A DNA stretch of 64,000 nucleotides from an uncultured Alistipes sp. (lineage in GTDB: Bacteria > Bacteroidota > Bacteroidia > Bacteroidales > Rikenellaceae), in contig CANQGQ010000013.1 in the NCBI GenBank assembly GCA_947623305.1, positions 1 to 64,000 of the forward strand, given 5' to 3'. A program made the translations under genes and the position numbers. A model generated the notes under the pieces. That model did not search any database, was not told the origin of the DNA, and saw only the letters and a list, made by a program, of their open reading frames with translations. This document shows positions 25,786 through 35,167 of this stretch, piece after piece. Position 1 is the stretch's first letter. Each line of letters begins with the position of its first letter.

Positions 25786-27033
25786 ATGGTACGCATCAAA
25801 CCTTTCCGCGGAATACGCCCTCCGAAGGAGTTCGCCTCCGAAGTGGCGTCGCGTCCTTATGACGTGTTGAACTCCGTCGAGGCCAAGGCCGAAGCGACGG
25901 AACGTTCGTTGCTGCACATCATCAAACCGGAGATTGATTTCGATCCGATCGCCGATGAACATGCGCCGGAGGTCTATGCGAAAGCGGTCGATAATTTCCG
26001 GCGTTGGCGTGAAAAAGGGTGGCTTCGGCAGGATCCCGAGGAGTATTATTATATCTATGCCCAGACGATGGATGGCCGTACGCAGTATGGATTGGCCATG
26101 TGCTGCCATTTCGAGGATTATCTTTCGGGAGCCATCAAAAAACACGAACTGACCCGTCCCGACAAAGAGGAAGATCGCATGATCCATGTGCGCAACCAGC
26201 AGGCGAACATCGAACCGGTGTTTTTCGCCTATCCCGACGACCCTGAGATCGACGCGATCGTTGTCGATGTCGTGCGGAATCAAGCTCCGGAATACGATTT
26301 CACGGCGGCCGACGGGTTCGGTCATAAGCTGTGGGTGATTCGGGATCGCAAGACCAATGAGCGCATTACGGAGTTGTTCGCGAAGATTCCGGCTTTGTAT
26401 GTCGCCGACGGACACCATCGTACGGCGGCTGCCGCGCGGGTGGGCGCCGAATGCAAGGCGAAAAATCCGCAGCATACGGGCGATGAAGAGTACAGTTACT
26501 TTTTGGCCGTTACGTTCCCTGCGAGCCAGTTGCGCATCATCGACTACAATCGGGTCGTCCGCGATCTGAACGGATTGACTGCCGAGCAGTTCCTGGATCG
26601 GTTGCGCGAAAAATTCGAGGTCGAGGACAAAGGTACCGAGGAGTATCGGCCTGCGGCGCTCCACAATTTCTCGATGTATTTCGAGGGCCGTTGGTGGAGT
26701 CTGACGGCCAAAGCGGGAACTTATGACGATGGGGACCCGATCGGCGTGCTGGACGTTACGGTACTTTCGAATCATGTATTGGGCCCTGTGCTGGATATTA
26801 CAGATTTGCGCACCTCCAAACGGATTGATTTCGTAGGAGGTATCCGCGGGCTGGGTGAATTGAAGCGACGCGTCGACAGTGGAGAGATGCGGGTGGCGTT
26901 TGCGCTTTACCCCGTTTCGATGCAGCAGTTGATCGACATCGCCGATACGGGCAACATCATGCCTCCGAAGACGACCTGGTTCGAACCGAAACTCCGTTCG
27001 GGAATCGTGATCCACTCGTTTGCGGAGGAGTAG
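25786..27033 (+). CDS. DUF1015 family protein
   Basis: 415 residues: MVRIKPFRGIRPPKEFASEV, SRPYDVLNSVEAK, LYVADGHHRTAAAARVG. The family is found near serA/serC in many bacteria; the HHR motif and conserved acidic residues suggest an enzyme, but its activity is unknown. It starts 6 bases after serA and closes the operon with a terminator. Confidence 0.9.
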   Translation: MVRIKPFRGIRPPKEFASEVASRPYDVLNSVEAKAEATERSLLHIIKPEIDFDPIADEHAPEVYAKAVDNFRRWREKGWLRQDPEEYYYIYAQTMDGRTQYGLAMCCHFEDYLSGAIKKHELTRPDKEEDRMIHVRNQQANIEPVFFAYPDDPEIDAIVVDVVRNQAPEYDFTAADGFGHKLWVIRDRKTNERITELFAKIPALYVADGHHRTAAAARVGAECKAKNPQHTGDEEYSYFLAVTFPASQLRIIDYNRVVRDLNGLTAEQFLDRLREKFEVEDKGTEEYRPAALHNFSMYFEGRWWSLTAKAGTYDDGDPIGVLDVTVLSNHVLGPVLDITDLRTSKRIDFVGGIRGLGELKRRVDSGEMRVAFALYPVSMQQLIDIADTGNIMPPKTTWFEPKLRSGIVIHSFAEE

Positions 27034-27055
27034 CGAAAAGGTCGCATTTTCCTTT

Positions 27056-27092
27056 ATCCCCGAATCCGACATCCGGTTCGGGGATGTTTTTT
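27056..27092 (+). terminator. Terminator of the serC operon
   Basis: ATCCCCGAA and TTCGGGGAT form a 9-bp stem, followed by GTTTTTTA. Confidence 0.85.
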
Positions 27093-27108
27093 ATTCGTTC
27101 GACCGCAT

Positions 27109-27140
27109 TTTGCGTTTCTTCCGAAAAATTCTTATATTTG
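27109..27140 (+). promoter_or_regulatory. Promoter of the 2-oxoacid oxidoreductase operon
   Basis: TTTG (27109-27112), 20 bases, TATATTTG (27133-27140): exact consensus, 25 bases before the ferredoxin-subunit ATG. Confidence 0.85.
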
Positions 27141-27165
27141 TCGTATCATATCAAAACTGGATGTT

Positions 27166-27393
27166 ATGGCTAAAATCAAAGGTACGATCGTCGTCGACAG
27201 CGAACGCTGCAAAGGATGCGGGGTTTGTGTGGCTTCGTGCCCGTGCGATGTGCTCGCTTTGTCATCCGAGGTGAATGGAAAGGGTTATCCTGTCGTGCGG
27301 ATGGCTCGTCCCGATGCCTGCACGGGCTGTGCCTCGTGCGGCGTGATCTGTCCCGACAGTTGCATCACGGTGTACCGTCAAAAATTCGAATAG
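27166..27393 (+). CDS. korD: 2-oxoacid:ferredoxin oxidoreductase, delta (ferredoxin-like) subunit
   Basis: 75 residues with two [4Fe-4S] motifs: CKGCGVCVASCPCDV and CTGCASCGVICPDSC. It passes electrons from the catalytic subunits to ferredoxin. First gene of a four-subunit set whose order (delta, alpha, beta, gamma) is standard for KorDABC/Vor in Bacteroidetes. Substrate (2-oxoglutarate or branched-chain 2-oxoacids) cannot be told from sequence alone. Confidence 0.9.
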   Translation: MAKIKGTIVVDSERCKGCGVCVASCPCDVLALSSEVNGKGYPVVRMARPDACTGCASCGVICPDSCITVYRQKFE

Positions 27394-27396
27394 ACT

Positions 27397-28491
27397 ATGG
27401 CAGAGAAAGAGGTGAAGTTAATGAAAGGCAACGAAGTGATCGCTCATGCGGCGATCCGCTACGGTTGCGACGGCTATTTCGGCTACCCGATCACGCCCCA
27501 GTCGGAGGTGATGGAGACCTTGATGGAACTGAAACCTTGGGAAACGACGGGCATGGTCGTATTGCAGGCCGAATCCGAAGTCTCTTCCATCAATATGTTG
27601 TACGGAGGGGCCGCGACCGGCAAACGGGTGATGACCTCTTCGTCGAGCCCCGGTATTTCGTTGATGTCCGAGGGGCTCAGTTACTTGGCCGGTGCCGAAC
27701 TCCCCTGCCTCATTATCAACTGCCAACGCGGCGGCCCCGGGTTGGGGACGATTCAGCCGTCGCAGGGCGACTATTTCCAGGCGACGAAAGGCGGAGGACA
27801 TGGCGATTATCATTTGATCGTGCTGGCGCCGAACTCCGTGCAGGAGATGCACGATCATGTGGCCGAAGCATTCGATCTGGCTTTCAAATATCGCAATCCG
27901 GCGATGATTCTGGCCGACGGCGCCATCGGTCAGATGATGGAAAAGGTGGTGCTGGCTCCGCAGCGTCCGCGCAAGACCGATGAGGAGACCCGTGCCGAAG
28001 CACGCGCGTGGGCTGCTTACGGCAAGCCGGCCGATCGCGAACGCAACATCGTTACTTCGTTGGAATTGCAGTCGGAGAAGATGGAAATCATCAACCAACG
28101 GTTGCAGGAGAAATATCGCACGATGGAAGAACTTGAGGTGCGTTACGAAGCGATCGAGTGCGACGATGCCGAATATGTGATCGTGGCGTTCGGTTCGTCG
28201 GCCCGCATCTGCTCGGCGACGGTCGAAATGGCTCGGGCCGAGGGTTTGCGTGTCGGCTTGTTACGTCCTATCACGCTCTACCCCTTCCCGAAGAAACAAA
28301 TCGCCGAATTGGCGGCCCGAGGCGTGAAGGGATTCCTTTCCGCCGAACTGAATGCCGGTCAGATGGTCGAGGATGTCCGGCTTGCGGTCAACGGAAAAGC
28401 TCCCGTAGAGCATTATGGACGCCAGGGAGGCATGCTTTTCAATCCCGACGAGGTGCTGGCGGCACTCAAAGAAAAACTGATTAAAAAGTAA
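27397..28491 (+). CDS. korA: 2-oxoacid:ferredoxin oxidoreductase, alpha subunit
   Basis: 364 residues; pyrimidine-binding half of the TPP enzyme plus the C-terminal domain. Motifs: AAIRYGCDGYFGYPITPQSE, AESEVSSINMLYGGAATGKR, TSSSSPGISLMSEGLSYLAG. Often annotated VorB as well as KorA. It starts 3 bases after korD. Confidence 0.92.
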   Translation: MAEKEVKLMKGNEVIAHAAIRYGCDGYFGYPITPQSEVMETLMELKPWETTGMVVLQAESEVSSINMLYGGAATGKRVMTSSSSPGISLMSEGLSYLAGAELPCLIINCQRGGPGLGTIQPSQGDYFQATKGGGHGDYHLIVLAPNSVQEMHDHVAEAFDLAFKYRNPAMILADGAIGQMMEKVVLAPQRPRKTDEETRAEARAWAAYGKPADRERNIVTSLELQSEKMEIINQRLQEKYRTMEELEVRYEAIECDDAEYVIVAFGSSARICSATVEMARAEGLRVGLLRPITLYPFPKKQIAELAARGVKGFLSAELNAGQMVEDVRLAVNGKAPVEHYGRQGGMLFNPDEVLAALKEKLIKK

Positions 28492-28496
28492 CGGCT

Positions 28497-29273
28497 ATGG
28501 CAGAGGTTGAGATAAAAGCGGAAAACAGGGTCTATGCGAAACCGCGATTAATGCTGGATAACACGATGCACTATTGCCCGGGGTGCAGTCATGGTACGGT
28601 ACACAAGCTGATCGCCGAGGTCATCGACGAATTGGGTTTGGCCGACCGGACGATCGGCATTTCACCCGTCGGGTGCTCGGTTTTCGCCTACAATTATATC
28701 GACATCGACTGGATGGAAGCCGCGCACGGTCGGGCCTTGGCGGTTGCTACGGCAGCCAAACGGCTCAATCCCGATCGGATGGTCTTCACCTATCAGGGCG
28801 ACGGCGACCTGTCGGCGATCGGTACGGCGGAATCCATCCATGCGGCGGCTCGCGGCGAGAATGTCGTGGCGATTTATATCAACAATGCGATTTACGGCAT
28901 GACCGGCGGGCAGATGGCGCCCACTACCCTGCTGGGTATGAAGACGGCGACGACGCCCTATGGACGCGACCCGCGATTGAACGGTTATCCGTATAAAATC
29001 GCCGAGATGATGGCCCATTTGGACGGTGCGACCTATATCACGCGCCAAAGCGTACACAAACCGGCCAACGTGCGCAAGTGCAAGGCCGCCATTAAAAAGG
29101 CGTTTCAACATGCGATGGACGGACAGGGCTTTTCGTTGGTGGAGGTCGTCTCGACCTGCAACAGCGGTTGGAAACTCTCGCCCGTGGCTGCGAACGAGTG
29201 GCTGGAACAGCACATGCTGCCCTACTACCCGTTAGGAGATATTAAAGACGTAAAATTGGATCCGACACGATGA
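28497..29273 (+). CDS. korB: 2-oxoacid:ferredoxin oxidoreductase, beta (TPP-binding) subunit
   Basis: 258 residues: HYCPGCSHGTVHKL and the TPP/Mg motif GDGDLSAIGTAESIHAAARG ending at the paired Asn (IYINNAIYGMTGGQMAPTT). Binds the diphosphate half of TPP. Stop overlaps the gamma-subunit ATG by 4 bases. Confidence 0.93.
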   Translation: MAEVEIKAENRVYAKPRLMLDNTMHYCPGCSHGTVHKLIAEVIDELGLADRTIGISPVGCSVFAYNYIDIDWMEAAHGRALAVATAAKRLNPDRMVFTYQGDGDLSAIGTAESIHAAARGENVVAIYINNAIYGMTGGQMAPTTLLGMKTATTPYGRDPRLNGYPYKIAEMMAHLDGATYITRQSVHKPANVRKCKAAIKKAFQHAMDGQGFSLVEVVSTCNSGWKLSPVAANEWLEQHMLPYYPLGDIKDVKLDPTR

Positions 29274-29815
29274 AAGAGACATTAATCATAGCAGGTTTCG
29301 GAGGACAGGGTGTCCTTTCGATGGGGAAGATTCTTGCCTATTCGGGCGTGATGCAGGATTACGAGGTAACGTGGATGCCCTCTTACGGGCCCGAGATGCG
29401 GGGCGGTACGGCCAATGTTACGGTCATTCTTTCCGACCGGAAAATTTCGTCGCCCATTGCGCATGAGTTCGACACGGCGATCATTCTCAATCAGCAGTCG
29501 ATGGAGAAGTTCGAGCCGATGGTGAAACCGGGCGGCGTGTTGATTTACGACACGAACGGCATTACGCGCCATCCCGTGCGGACGGACATTGCGGTGTATT
29601 CCATCGACGCGACGGCCGAGTGCGCCCGCATGGGACAGTCGAAGTTGTTCAATACGATGATTTTGGGCGGGTATTTGAAGATTTGCCCCGTCGTTGCGAT
29701 GGAGAACGTGATGATCGGTCTGAAAAAATCGTTGCCCGAGCGCGCTTGGAAGATGCTTCCGGCCAACGAGGAGGCCATCCGGCACGGCGGCGAAATCATC
29801 CGGAAAATTCGTTAA
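29270..29815 (+). CDS. korC: 2-oxoacid:ferredoxin oxidoreductase, gamma subunit
   Basis: 181 residues: ETLIIAGFGGQGVLSMGKIL and WMPSYGPEMRGGTANVTVIL are the family signatures. Completes the four-subunit enzyme, which probably makes or consumes acyl-CoA with low-potential ferredoxin, as expected in an anaerobe. Followed by a strong terminator. Confidence 0.93.
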   Translation: MKETLIIAGFGGQGVLSMGKILAYSGVMQDYEVTWMPSYGPEMRGGTANVTVILSDRKISSPIAHEFDTAIILNQQSMEKFEPMVKPGGVLIYDTNGITRHPVRTDIAVYSIDATAECARMGQSKLFNTMILGGYLKICPVVAMENVMIGLKKSLPERAWKMLPANEEAIRHGGEIIRKIR

Positions 29816-29835
29816 AAGAGATTTACGATATAAAT

Positions 29836-29869
29836 AAAGGAGCCCGATTGAGAAAATCGGGCTCCTTTG
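29836..29869 (+). terminator. Terminator of the kor operon
   Basis: AAAGGAGCCCGATT and AATCGGGCTCCTTT pair with a short loop, then TGT; a 14-bp stem. Confidence 0.85.
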
Positions 29870-29935
29870 TATCCGTAGTATGGGACAATGCGGATGTGGC
29901 TTTTTGACGAAAATTGCTCGAGCGTTTTCAGTGGG

Positions 29936-30607
29936 TTACTCCACCGCGGCGCATTCGTTGATGAACTCCTCGGCCAATTTGGTCAGAGCGATGTCGGTTT
30001 TTTTCTCTTCGGCCAGAATCGCCCCTAATACTTTTTGAACCTTCTTATCGGGCAGATAGGCGGCCAACGCATACAAAGTCCCGTAGGTGGCGATCTCGTA
30101 GTGCTCGACCTTCTGGGCGGCCAGGATCAAACCGGCATCCCGCACGAAGCTGTTGCGTTTCGTATCGGAAATGATCGATTCCACCTCTTCGAGCAGTCCG
30201 GCCATCGCTTCGCACCGTTTGGCTTCGGACTTCTCGCCCAGCAGGGAGAAAACGGTCTCCAATTCGGCGATTTGCTGATCTCCCTCGTCGTAATGTTTGC
30301 TGAATGCCTCGGACAGTTGTTCGGTCGTGGAGGCCTTGCACATCTTTACGAGCCCCTTTTTCAAGTGCAGTTCGGCCCAATAGATGTCTTTGAGCGCGTC
30401 CACGAAAAAGGTGTGGAAGTCCGATTCGGCGTCGCCCGTGTAGCGGCTTTTTGAGGCAGTCGAGGCGGTCGATTTCGAAACGCCGGTCGTTTTGGCTTTT
30501 GCGGTGGTTGTCTTGCGGGTACCGGTTTTTGTCGTGATCGTCGATTCCGACTTGCGGTCGGATTTGTCGGTTTTCACCTCTTTTTCGTCGTTGTCGTATG
30601 TTTTCAT
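29936..30607 (-). CDS. DUF892 (YciE/YciF) ferritin-like protein with Lys/Thr-rich tail
   Basis: 223 residues. Residues about 60-220 form a four-helix ferritin-like domain of the YciE/YciF family (FHTFFVDALKDIYWAELHLK, KVEHYEIATYGTLYALAAYL, ILAEEKKTDIALTKLAEEF), with Glu/His positions suiting a di-metal site; YciF is linked to stress. The first 60 residues are an unusual low-complexity tail rich in Lys, Thr and Ser (KTGTRKTTTAKAKTTGVSKS). Divergent from a peroxiredoxin, which fits a stress role. Confidence 0.88.
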   Translation of the reverse strand: MKTYDNDEKEVKTDKSDRKSESTITTKTGTRKTTTAKAKTTGVSKSTASTASKSRYTGDAESDFHTFFVDALKDIYWAELHLKKGLVKMCKASTTEQLSEAFSKHYDEGDQQIAELETVFSLLGEKSEAKRCEAMAGLLEEVESIISDTKRNSFVRDAGLILAAQKVEHYEIATYGTLYALAAYLPDKKVQKVLGAILAEEKKTDIALTKLAEEFINECAAVE

Positions 30608-30736
30608 AATCGTGAAAGTTGATTTGCCCGTTCATCCGGCAAATTGCATACCACAAAAACCGCGTCGGGGATGCACTTCTCGGCGGGGCATTGTATTTGC
30701 AGGAGCGGCAGGCGGAAAAAACAACAGTTTCTGATT

Positions 30737-31444
30737 ATGGAAAATCAAACATGTACTGCGATGCCGCTTATCGGTGATAAGGCTCCGTCGTTCGAAGCCG
30801 AGACCACGCAGGGAAAAATCCGTTTTCCCCAGGAATTCAAAGGGAAATGGGTGATTTTATTCAGCCATCCGTCCGATTTTACGGCGATATGTACGTCGGA
30901 ATTCGTCTTGTTCGGCGCGATGCAGCAAGAGTTCGAAGCGCTGAATTGCCGGTTGATCGGATTGTCGGTCGGCACGCTTTCGAGCCACATCGCCTGGTTG
31001 CGGTCGATTCATGACCGGATCGAATACCGAGGGCATAAAAAGGTCGATTTGCGTTTCCCTTTGATTGCCGATATGTCGATGGAGGTGGCCCGAAAGTACG
31101 GCATGGTACAACCGAATGCCAGTTCGACGACAGCCGTGCGGTCGGTTTTCTTCATCGACCCGACAGCGACGATTCGGGCGATCATCTGCTATCCGGCGCA
31201 GCTGGGACGGAATTTCGATGAACTGAAACGGGTGTTGGTCGGATTGCAGACCGTCGATAAGTACAAGGTGACTTTGCCTGCCGACTGGCGTCCGGGCGAA
31301 GACATTGTGGTTCCTGCTCCTACGACTTACGACGGAACGGAGCAGTCGGCCGAAGGCATGAAGTGTTACGAATGGTATTTCTGCATGAAGCCGCTGCCGC
31401 AGACCGACACGAAAGCCGAAAAGCCGCAACCGGTGGAAGCCTGA
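30737..31444 (+). CDS. Peroxiredoxin (1-Cys/Prx6-like)
   Basis: 235 residues; reduces H2O2 and alkyl hydroperoxides. The peroxidatic Cys is Cys52 (FSHPSDFTAICTSEFVLFGA). Other motifs: FRLIGLSVGTLSSHIAWL-type segment and FFIDPTATIRAIICYPAQLG. Further Cys residues lie near the C-terminus (GMKCYEWYFCMKPLP), so a resolving Cys is possible. Start is the Met at 30737 (MENQTCTAMPLIGDKAPSFE); the track start at 30644 is upstream noise. Followed by a strong terminator. Confidence 0.92.
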   Translation: MENQTCTAMPLIGDKAPSFEAETTQGKIRFPQEFKGKWVILFSHPSDFTAICTSEFVLFGAMQQEFEALNCRLIGLSVGTLSSHIAWLRSIHDRIEYRGHKKVDLRFPLIADMSMEVARKYGMVQPNASSTTAVRSVFFIDPTATIRAIICYPAQLGRNFDELKRVLVGLQTVDKYKVTLPADWRPGEDIVVPAPTTYDGTEQSAEGMKCYEWYFCMKPLPQTDTKAEKPQPVEA

Positions 31445-31455
31445 ATGCGAATCGC

Positions 31456-31490
31456 AAAACCTCCCCGTTTTGACAAGCGGGGAGGTTTTT
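31456..31490. terminator. Bidirectional terminator
   Basis: AAAACCTCCCCG and CGGGGAGGTTTTT pair across a 10-base loop, between the convergent peroxiredoxin and fmt genes. Confidence 0.88.
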
Positions 31491-31492
31491 CG

Positions 31493-32461
31493 TTAATCGT
31501 GGAATCGGTAGGTCTCGATTTCGCGGAATCCCAACAACAAATCGTGTACGGACAGGCGGCGTTTGCCGGCAAGCTGGATTTCAGCTACTTTTATCCAGCC
31601 GTCGGCACAGGCGACGGCCAGTTCATCGGGCGCATTGCTGCGGATCGTGCCCGGAACGGCTTCGGTCGAAGCGGGCTCGAAGCGGACTTTGAAAATTTTG
31701 GCGGTGGTTGCCTCGGCATTCTTGCGGTACATCGGGCTCCAGGCTGCCGGATAGGGCGAAAGACCGCGAATGAAATCGACGATGCGTTCGCCGTTCCAAC
31801 TCCAGTCGATGCGGCAATCCTCTTTGAAAATTTTGGGCGCCGGTTTGAGGTCGTTTGTTTCGATCCGTGCCTGTTCCAAGGGCTGAATCTTTCCTGCGGC
31901 AAGTCGCTCGACCGTTTCCGATACGAGTTCCGGGCCTAAATTCATCAATCGGTCGTAAAGTGTACCGACGTTGTCTTCGGGTGCGATCGGAACCCGTTTC
32001 TGCCCGAGAATAGCCCCTCGGTCGATTTCGTGGTTGAGCAAAAAGGTGGTAATGCCCGTTTCGGTTTCGCCGTTGATGAGGGCCCAGTTGATAGGCGCCG
32101 CCCCCCGATATTGGGGCAATAACGAGGCGTGCAGGTTGAAAGTTCCCAATCGGGGCATGGCCCAAATCACCTCGGGAAGCATTCGGAAAGCGATGACGAT
32201 TCCCAAGTCGGGCCGAAGTGCGCGCATCGCGTCGACGAACTCCGGGGCTTTGAGCTTTTCGGGTTGCAAGATCGGCAGGCCCAACTCTTCGGCGGCGATT
32301 TTCACTTCGCTTTTATGCAGTTGTTGGCCGCGTCCGGCCGGTTTGTCGGGCGCCGTAACGACGGCCACGACGTGGTAGCCCTCGGCGACCAATCTCCGAA
32401 GCGAGGGTACGGCGAATTCGGGCGTACCCATGAATACGATGCGTAAATCCTTGGCGTTCAT
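31493..32461 (-). CDS. fmt: Methionyl-tRNA formyltransferase
   Basis: 322 residues; formylates initiator Met-tRNA. Motifs: RIVFMGTPEFAVPSLRRLV, HASLLPQYRGAAPINWALIN, GITTFLLNHEIDRGAIL. Start at the Met 32461 (MNAKDLRIVF). Last gene of the overlapping permease-LptF/G-ribBA-fmt chain, 2 bases after ribBA. Confidence 0.95.
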   Translation of the reverse strand: MNAKDLRIVFMGTPEFAVPSLRRLVAEGYHVVAVVTAPDKPAGRGQQLHKSEVKIAAEELGLPILQPEKLKAPEFVDAMRALRPDLGIVIAFRMLPEVIWAMPRLGTFNLHASLLPQYRGAAPINWALINGETETGITTFLLNHEIDRGAILGQKRVPIAPEDNVGTLYDRLMNLGPELVSETVERLAAGKIQPLEQARIETNDLKPAPKIFKEDCRIDWSWNGERIVDFIRGLSPYPAAWSPMYRKNAEATTAKIFKVRFEPASTEAVPGTIRSNAPDELAVACADGWIKVAEIQLAGKRRLSVHDLLLGFREIETYRFHD

Positions 32462-32463
32462 GG

Positions 32464-33690
32464 CTATCTCTTGCAATGCAATCCCAATTTGTGGTGCATC
32501 CGCTCCTCTTTGGTCTCCAAATAGTGGAGGTTGTAGGGATTGGGCGCGATGACGATGGGCACGATCTCCTCGATGCTCAATCCGTAACCCTCTAAACCGG
32601 CTCGTTTCAACGGGTTATTGGTCATCAGACGCATCCGTTTGATGCCCAATTCGCGGATGATGCTCGCCCCGACTCCGTAGTCGCGCTCGTCGGGCCGGAA
32701 GCCCAATTCGATGTTGGCGTCGACCGTATCGAGTCCCTCCTCCTGCAATTTATAGGCCCGTATTTTGTTGAACAGGCCGATGCCTCGCCCCTCCTGATTG
32801 AGGTAAACGATGGCGCCCTTCCCCTCTTTTTCGATCATCTGCATCGCTTCGTGCAGTTGGGCGCCGCAGTCGCAGCGGCAGGAACCGAGAATGTCGCCCG
32901 TGGCGCAGGAGGAGTGTACGCGAATCAAAACCGGTTCGTCGTCCCGCCATTCGCCTTTGGTGATGGCCATGTGTTCCAGCCCGTTGCTCTTTTGGCGGAA
33001 GGCTGTGATCTTGAAATGGCCCCATTGGGTGGGCATGTCGGCCGTTTCGCCGCGTTCGATCAACGATTCCTCTTTGAGCCGGTAGGCGATGAGCGAGGCG
33101 ATGGAGATGATTTTCAATCCGAACCGCCGCGCGATTTCGACCAGCTGCGGTAGGCGGGCCATCGTCCCGTCGGGATTCATGATCTCGATCAAGGCTCCGG
33201 CAGGATGCAGACCGGCGAGCCGTGCCAGATCGACGGCCGCTTCGGTATGTCCGGGGCGTCGCAGGACGCCTTTCTGACGGGCCCGTAACGGATTAATATG
33301 TCCCGGCCGGCCCAGATCGGATGGACGGGTCGACGGGTCGGCGAGCGCACAGATGGTGGCCGCACGGTCGTGGATCGAAACGCCGGTCGTGCAACCGTGG
33401 CCCAACAGGTCGACCGTAACGGTGAACGGCGTCCCCAACAGCGAGGTGTTGTTCTGCTCCATCATGTTGAGTTCCAACTCCTCGCAACGCTCTTCCGAAA
33501 GCGGCGCACAAAGTACGCCCCGCCCCTCTTTGAGCATGAAATTGACGATTTCGGGCGTGATCTTCTCGGCGGCGACGATGAAATCGCCTTCGTTTTCCCG
33601 ATCTTCATCGTCGACGACGATGACGATTTTTCCATTCCGGAAGTCTTCGATGACCTCCTCTACCCTATTCAATACCGTCTCTTTTGTCAT
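32464..33690 (-). CDS. ribBA: Bifunctional DHBP synthase / GTP cyclohydrolase II
   Basis: 408 residues, two riboflavin enzymes in one. RibB domain (about 1-205): [33 protein letters not shown]. RibA domain (about 206-400): the zinc Cys cluster [20 protein letters not shown], then [20 protein letters not shown] and [17 protein letters not shown]. Both active sites look intact. The start overlaps the LptF/G-like gene by 26 bases. Confidence 0.96.
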   Translation of the reverse strand: MTKETVLNRVEEVIEDFRNGKIVIVVDDEDRENEGDFIVAAEKITPEIVNFMLKEGRGVLCAPLSEERCEELELNMMEQNNTSLLGTPFTVTVDLLGHGCTTGVSIHDRAATICALADPSTRPSDLGRPGHINPLRARQKGVLRRPGHTEAAVDLARLAGLHPAGALIEIMNPDGTMARLPQLVEIARRFGLKIISIASLIAYRLKEESLIERGETADMPTQWGHFKITAFRQKSNGLEHMAITKGEWRDDEPVLIRVHSSCATGDILGSCRCDCGAQLHEAMQMIEKEGKGAIVYLNQEGRGIGLFNKIRAYKLQEEGLDTVDANIELGFRPDERDYGVGASIIRELGIKRMRLMTNNPLKRAGLEGYGLSIEEIVPIVIAPNPYNLHYLETKEERMHHKLGLHCKR

Positions 33691-35167
33691 GACGTTTGCG
33701 TTTTATGGCGTGCAGTAATCCGACGATGCGCGGTTCGATCTTTTCGCGCAACGCTTTGATTTTCCCGATGTACCAATCGGTGTCGAGCAAACCGGAATCG
33801 TTGGTCGCCTTGTAGGTCAGGTAGGCGGCGATGGGGGTCAGTACCATCGTCGAAAGCCACATGCCGTAAACGGCATCCCACGTCCCCTCTTTGGCGAATT
33901 TCTCGCCCGAAAGGCTGATCATGTAGTAGATGACGAAGAAAATCACCGATACGACCACCGGCAGCCCCAATCCGCCTTTGCGGATAATAGCCCCTAACGG
34001 CGCTCCGATCAGGAAAAAGATCATGATGGAGACCGGAAGCGAAATTTTCTTGTGCCACTCCACCTTGCTGCGGTAGAGTTGGTTGAGCGACTCTTTCGAT
34101 GCCGATTCGTCGAAGGCGAACATGTTGCGGGAGTTCTTGGCCAATGTTCTGGCTCGGTTCCAGATGCGGTTTTTCTCCCGAACCGGCAGATCGACGAGCG
34201 AATCCGTAATCAGCGCATTCCGAAAGTCGCTTTTGTCGAAGCGAAGGCTGTCGGGGATCGGGAGAACCGAATTGTCGCGTACGAAAAGTTGCTCCTTCAA
34301 GAGCGGTTCATAGGAACGGGTCGTCGATGCGTTTACGGTGCGTTCCAGCGAGTCGATGTCCTGTTGCAGTTCGTTGATGTTTTTCGTCTGGCTGTTCGAA
34401 AACAGGCTGGCATCGGTGCGCCCCATCGCGAATCCGTCCATCGCGATTTTCTGCTCCTGCATGTCGAACCGGTGGTGTCGCAGTGAACTTTTGTTGAACC
34501 ACTGGCTGTTGCGGGTCTGTTCGTAGGTCTCTCCGTTGAAAAGCGTTACGAGCAGGTAACGTTTGTCGTCCGACAGGCGGATGTATCCCGAATCGGCGAC
34601 GACGGTATTCATGTTGCCGTTGATGGAACGGTTGTCGTAAATCAACACGTCGTGGAGCAGGTGCGTATCGGGATCCTGCCGCTCCACGCGGATCGACATG
34701 TTTTCGATGCCGTTGAAGAACAATCCGTCCTTGAATTCGAGCGCCTGCTTTTGCTGCCGGATGTCGAAGATGATGCTGAACATCTTTCGATTGGCATAAG
34801 GTACGAGGTTGTTCGTGATAAAGAAACTGCCGACGGCGATGAACCCGGTCAGGATGATCAACGGTTTGGTGATCTGGATCAACGACATGCCAGCCGATTT
34901 CATGGCCAGCAATTCGTAATTTTCGCCCAAGTTGCCCATCGTCATGATGGCGGCGAGCAGCATGGCTAACGGCAGGCCCATCGGAATCATGTTGGCCATC
35001 GCGTAGGTGAACAGCTCGATGATGATGCCCGTGCTCAACCCCTTGCCGACCAATTCGTCGATGTAGCGCCATACGAAATTCATCAGCAGGACGAACATCA
35101 CGATGAAAAACGTGAGGATCATCGGCCCGAGGTAGGCTTTCAGTACGAATTTATGAATGGTTTTCAT
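33665..35167 (-). CDS. LptF/LptG (YjgP/YjgQ) family permease
   Basis: 500 residues; transmembrane subunit of the LPS transporter, which pulls LPS from the inner membrane toward the LptA bridge. N-terminal membrane segments ([40 protein letters not shown]), a large periplasmic domain (about 110-350), then C-terminal segments ([20 protein letters not shown]). Bacteroidetes often carry more than one such gene. Overlaps genes on both sides, so translation is probably coupled with ribBA and the upstream permease. Confidence 0.9.
   Translation of the reverse strand: MKTIHKFVLKAYLGPMILTFFIVMFVLLMNFVWRYIDELVGKGLSTGIIIELFTYAMANMIPMGLPLAMLLAAIMTMGNLGENYELLAMKSAGMSLIQITKPLIILTGFIAVGSFFITNNLVPYANRKMFSIIFDIRQQKQALEFKDGLFFNGIENMSIRVERQDPDTHLLHDVLIYDNRSINGNMNTVVADSGYIRLSDDKRYLLVTLFNGETYEQTRNSQWFNKSSLRHHRFDMQEQKIAMDGFAMGRTDASLFSNSQTKNINELQQDIDSLERTVNASTTRSYEPLLKEQLFVRDNSVLPIPDSLRFDKSDFRNALITDSLVDLPVREKNRIWNRARTLAKNSRNMFAFDESASKESLNQLYRSKVEWHKKISLPVSIMIFFLIGAPLGAIIRKGGLGLPVVVSVIFFVIYYMISLSGEKFAKEGTWDAVYGMWLSTMVLTPIAAYLTYKATNDSGLLDTDWYIGKIKALREKIEPRIVGLLHAIKRKRHDKRDGIE

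Noticed and set aside
24652-27072. 806-codon minus-strand ORF opposite serC-serA-DUF1015
   Set aside because: Its sequence is rich in Arg and His with no motifs, as expected for the antisense of three well-supported genes.
32000-32120. CRISPR arrays anywhere in the window
   Set aside because: No run of regularly spaced direct repeats was seen; the DUF4116 and GLUG genes give repeats at protein level only.
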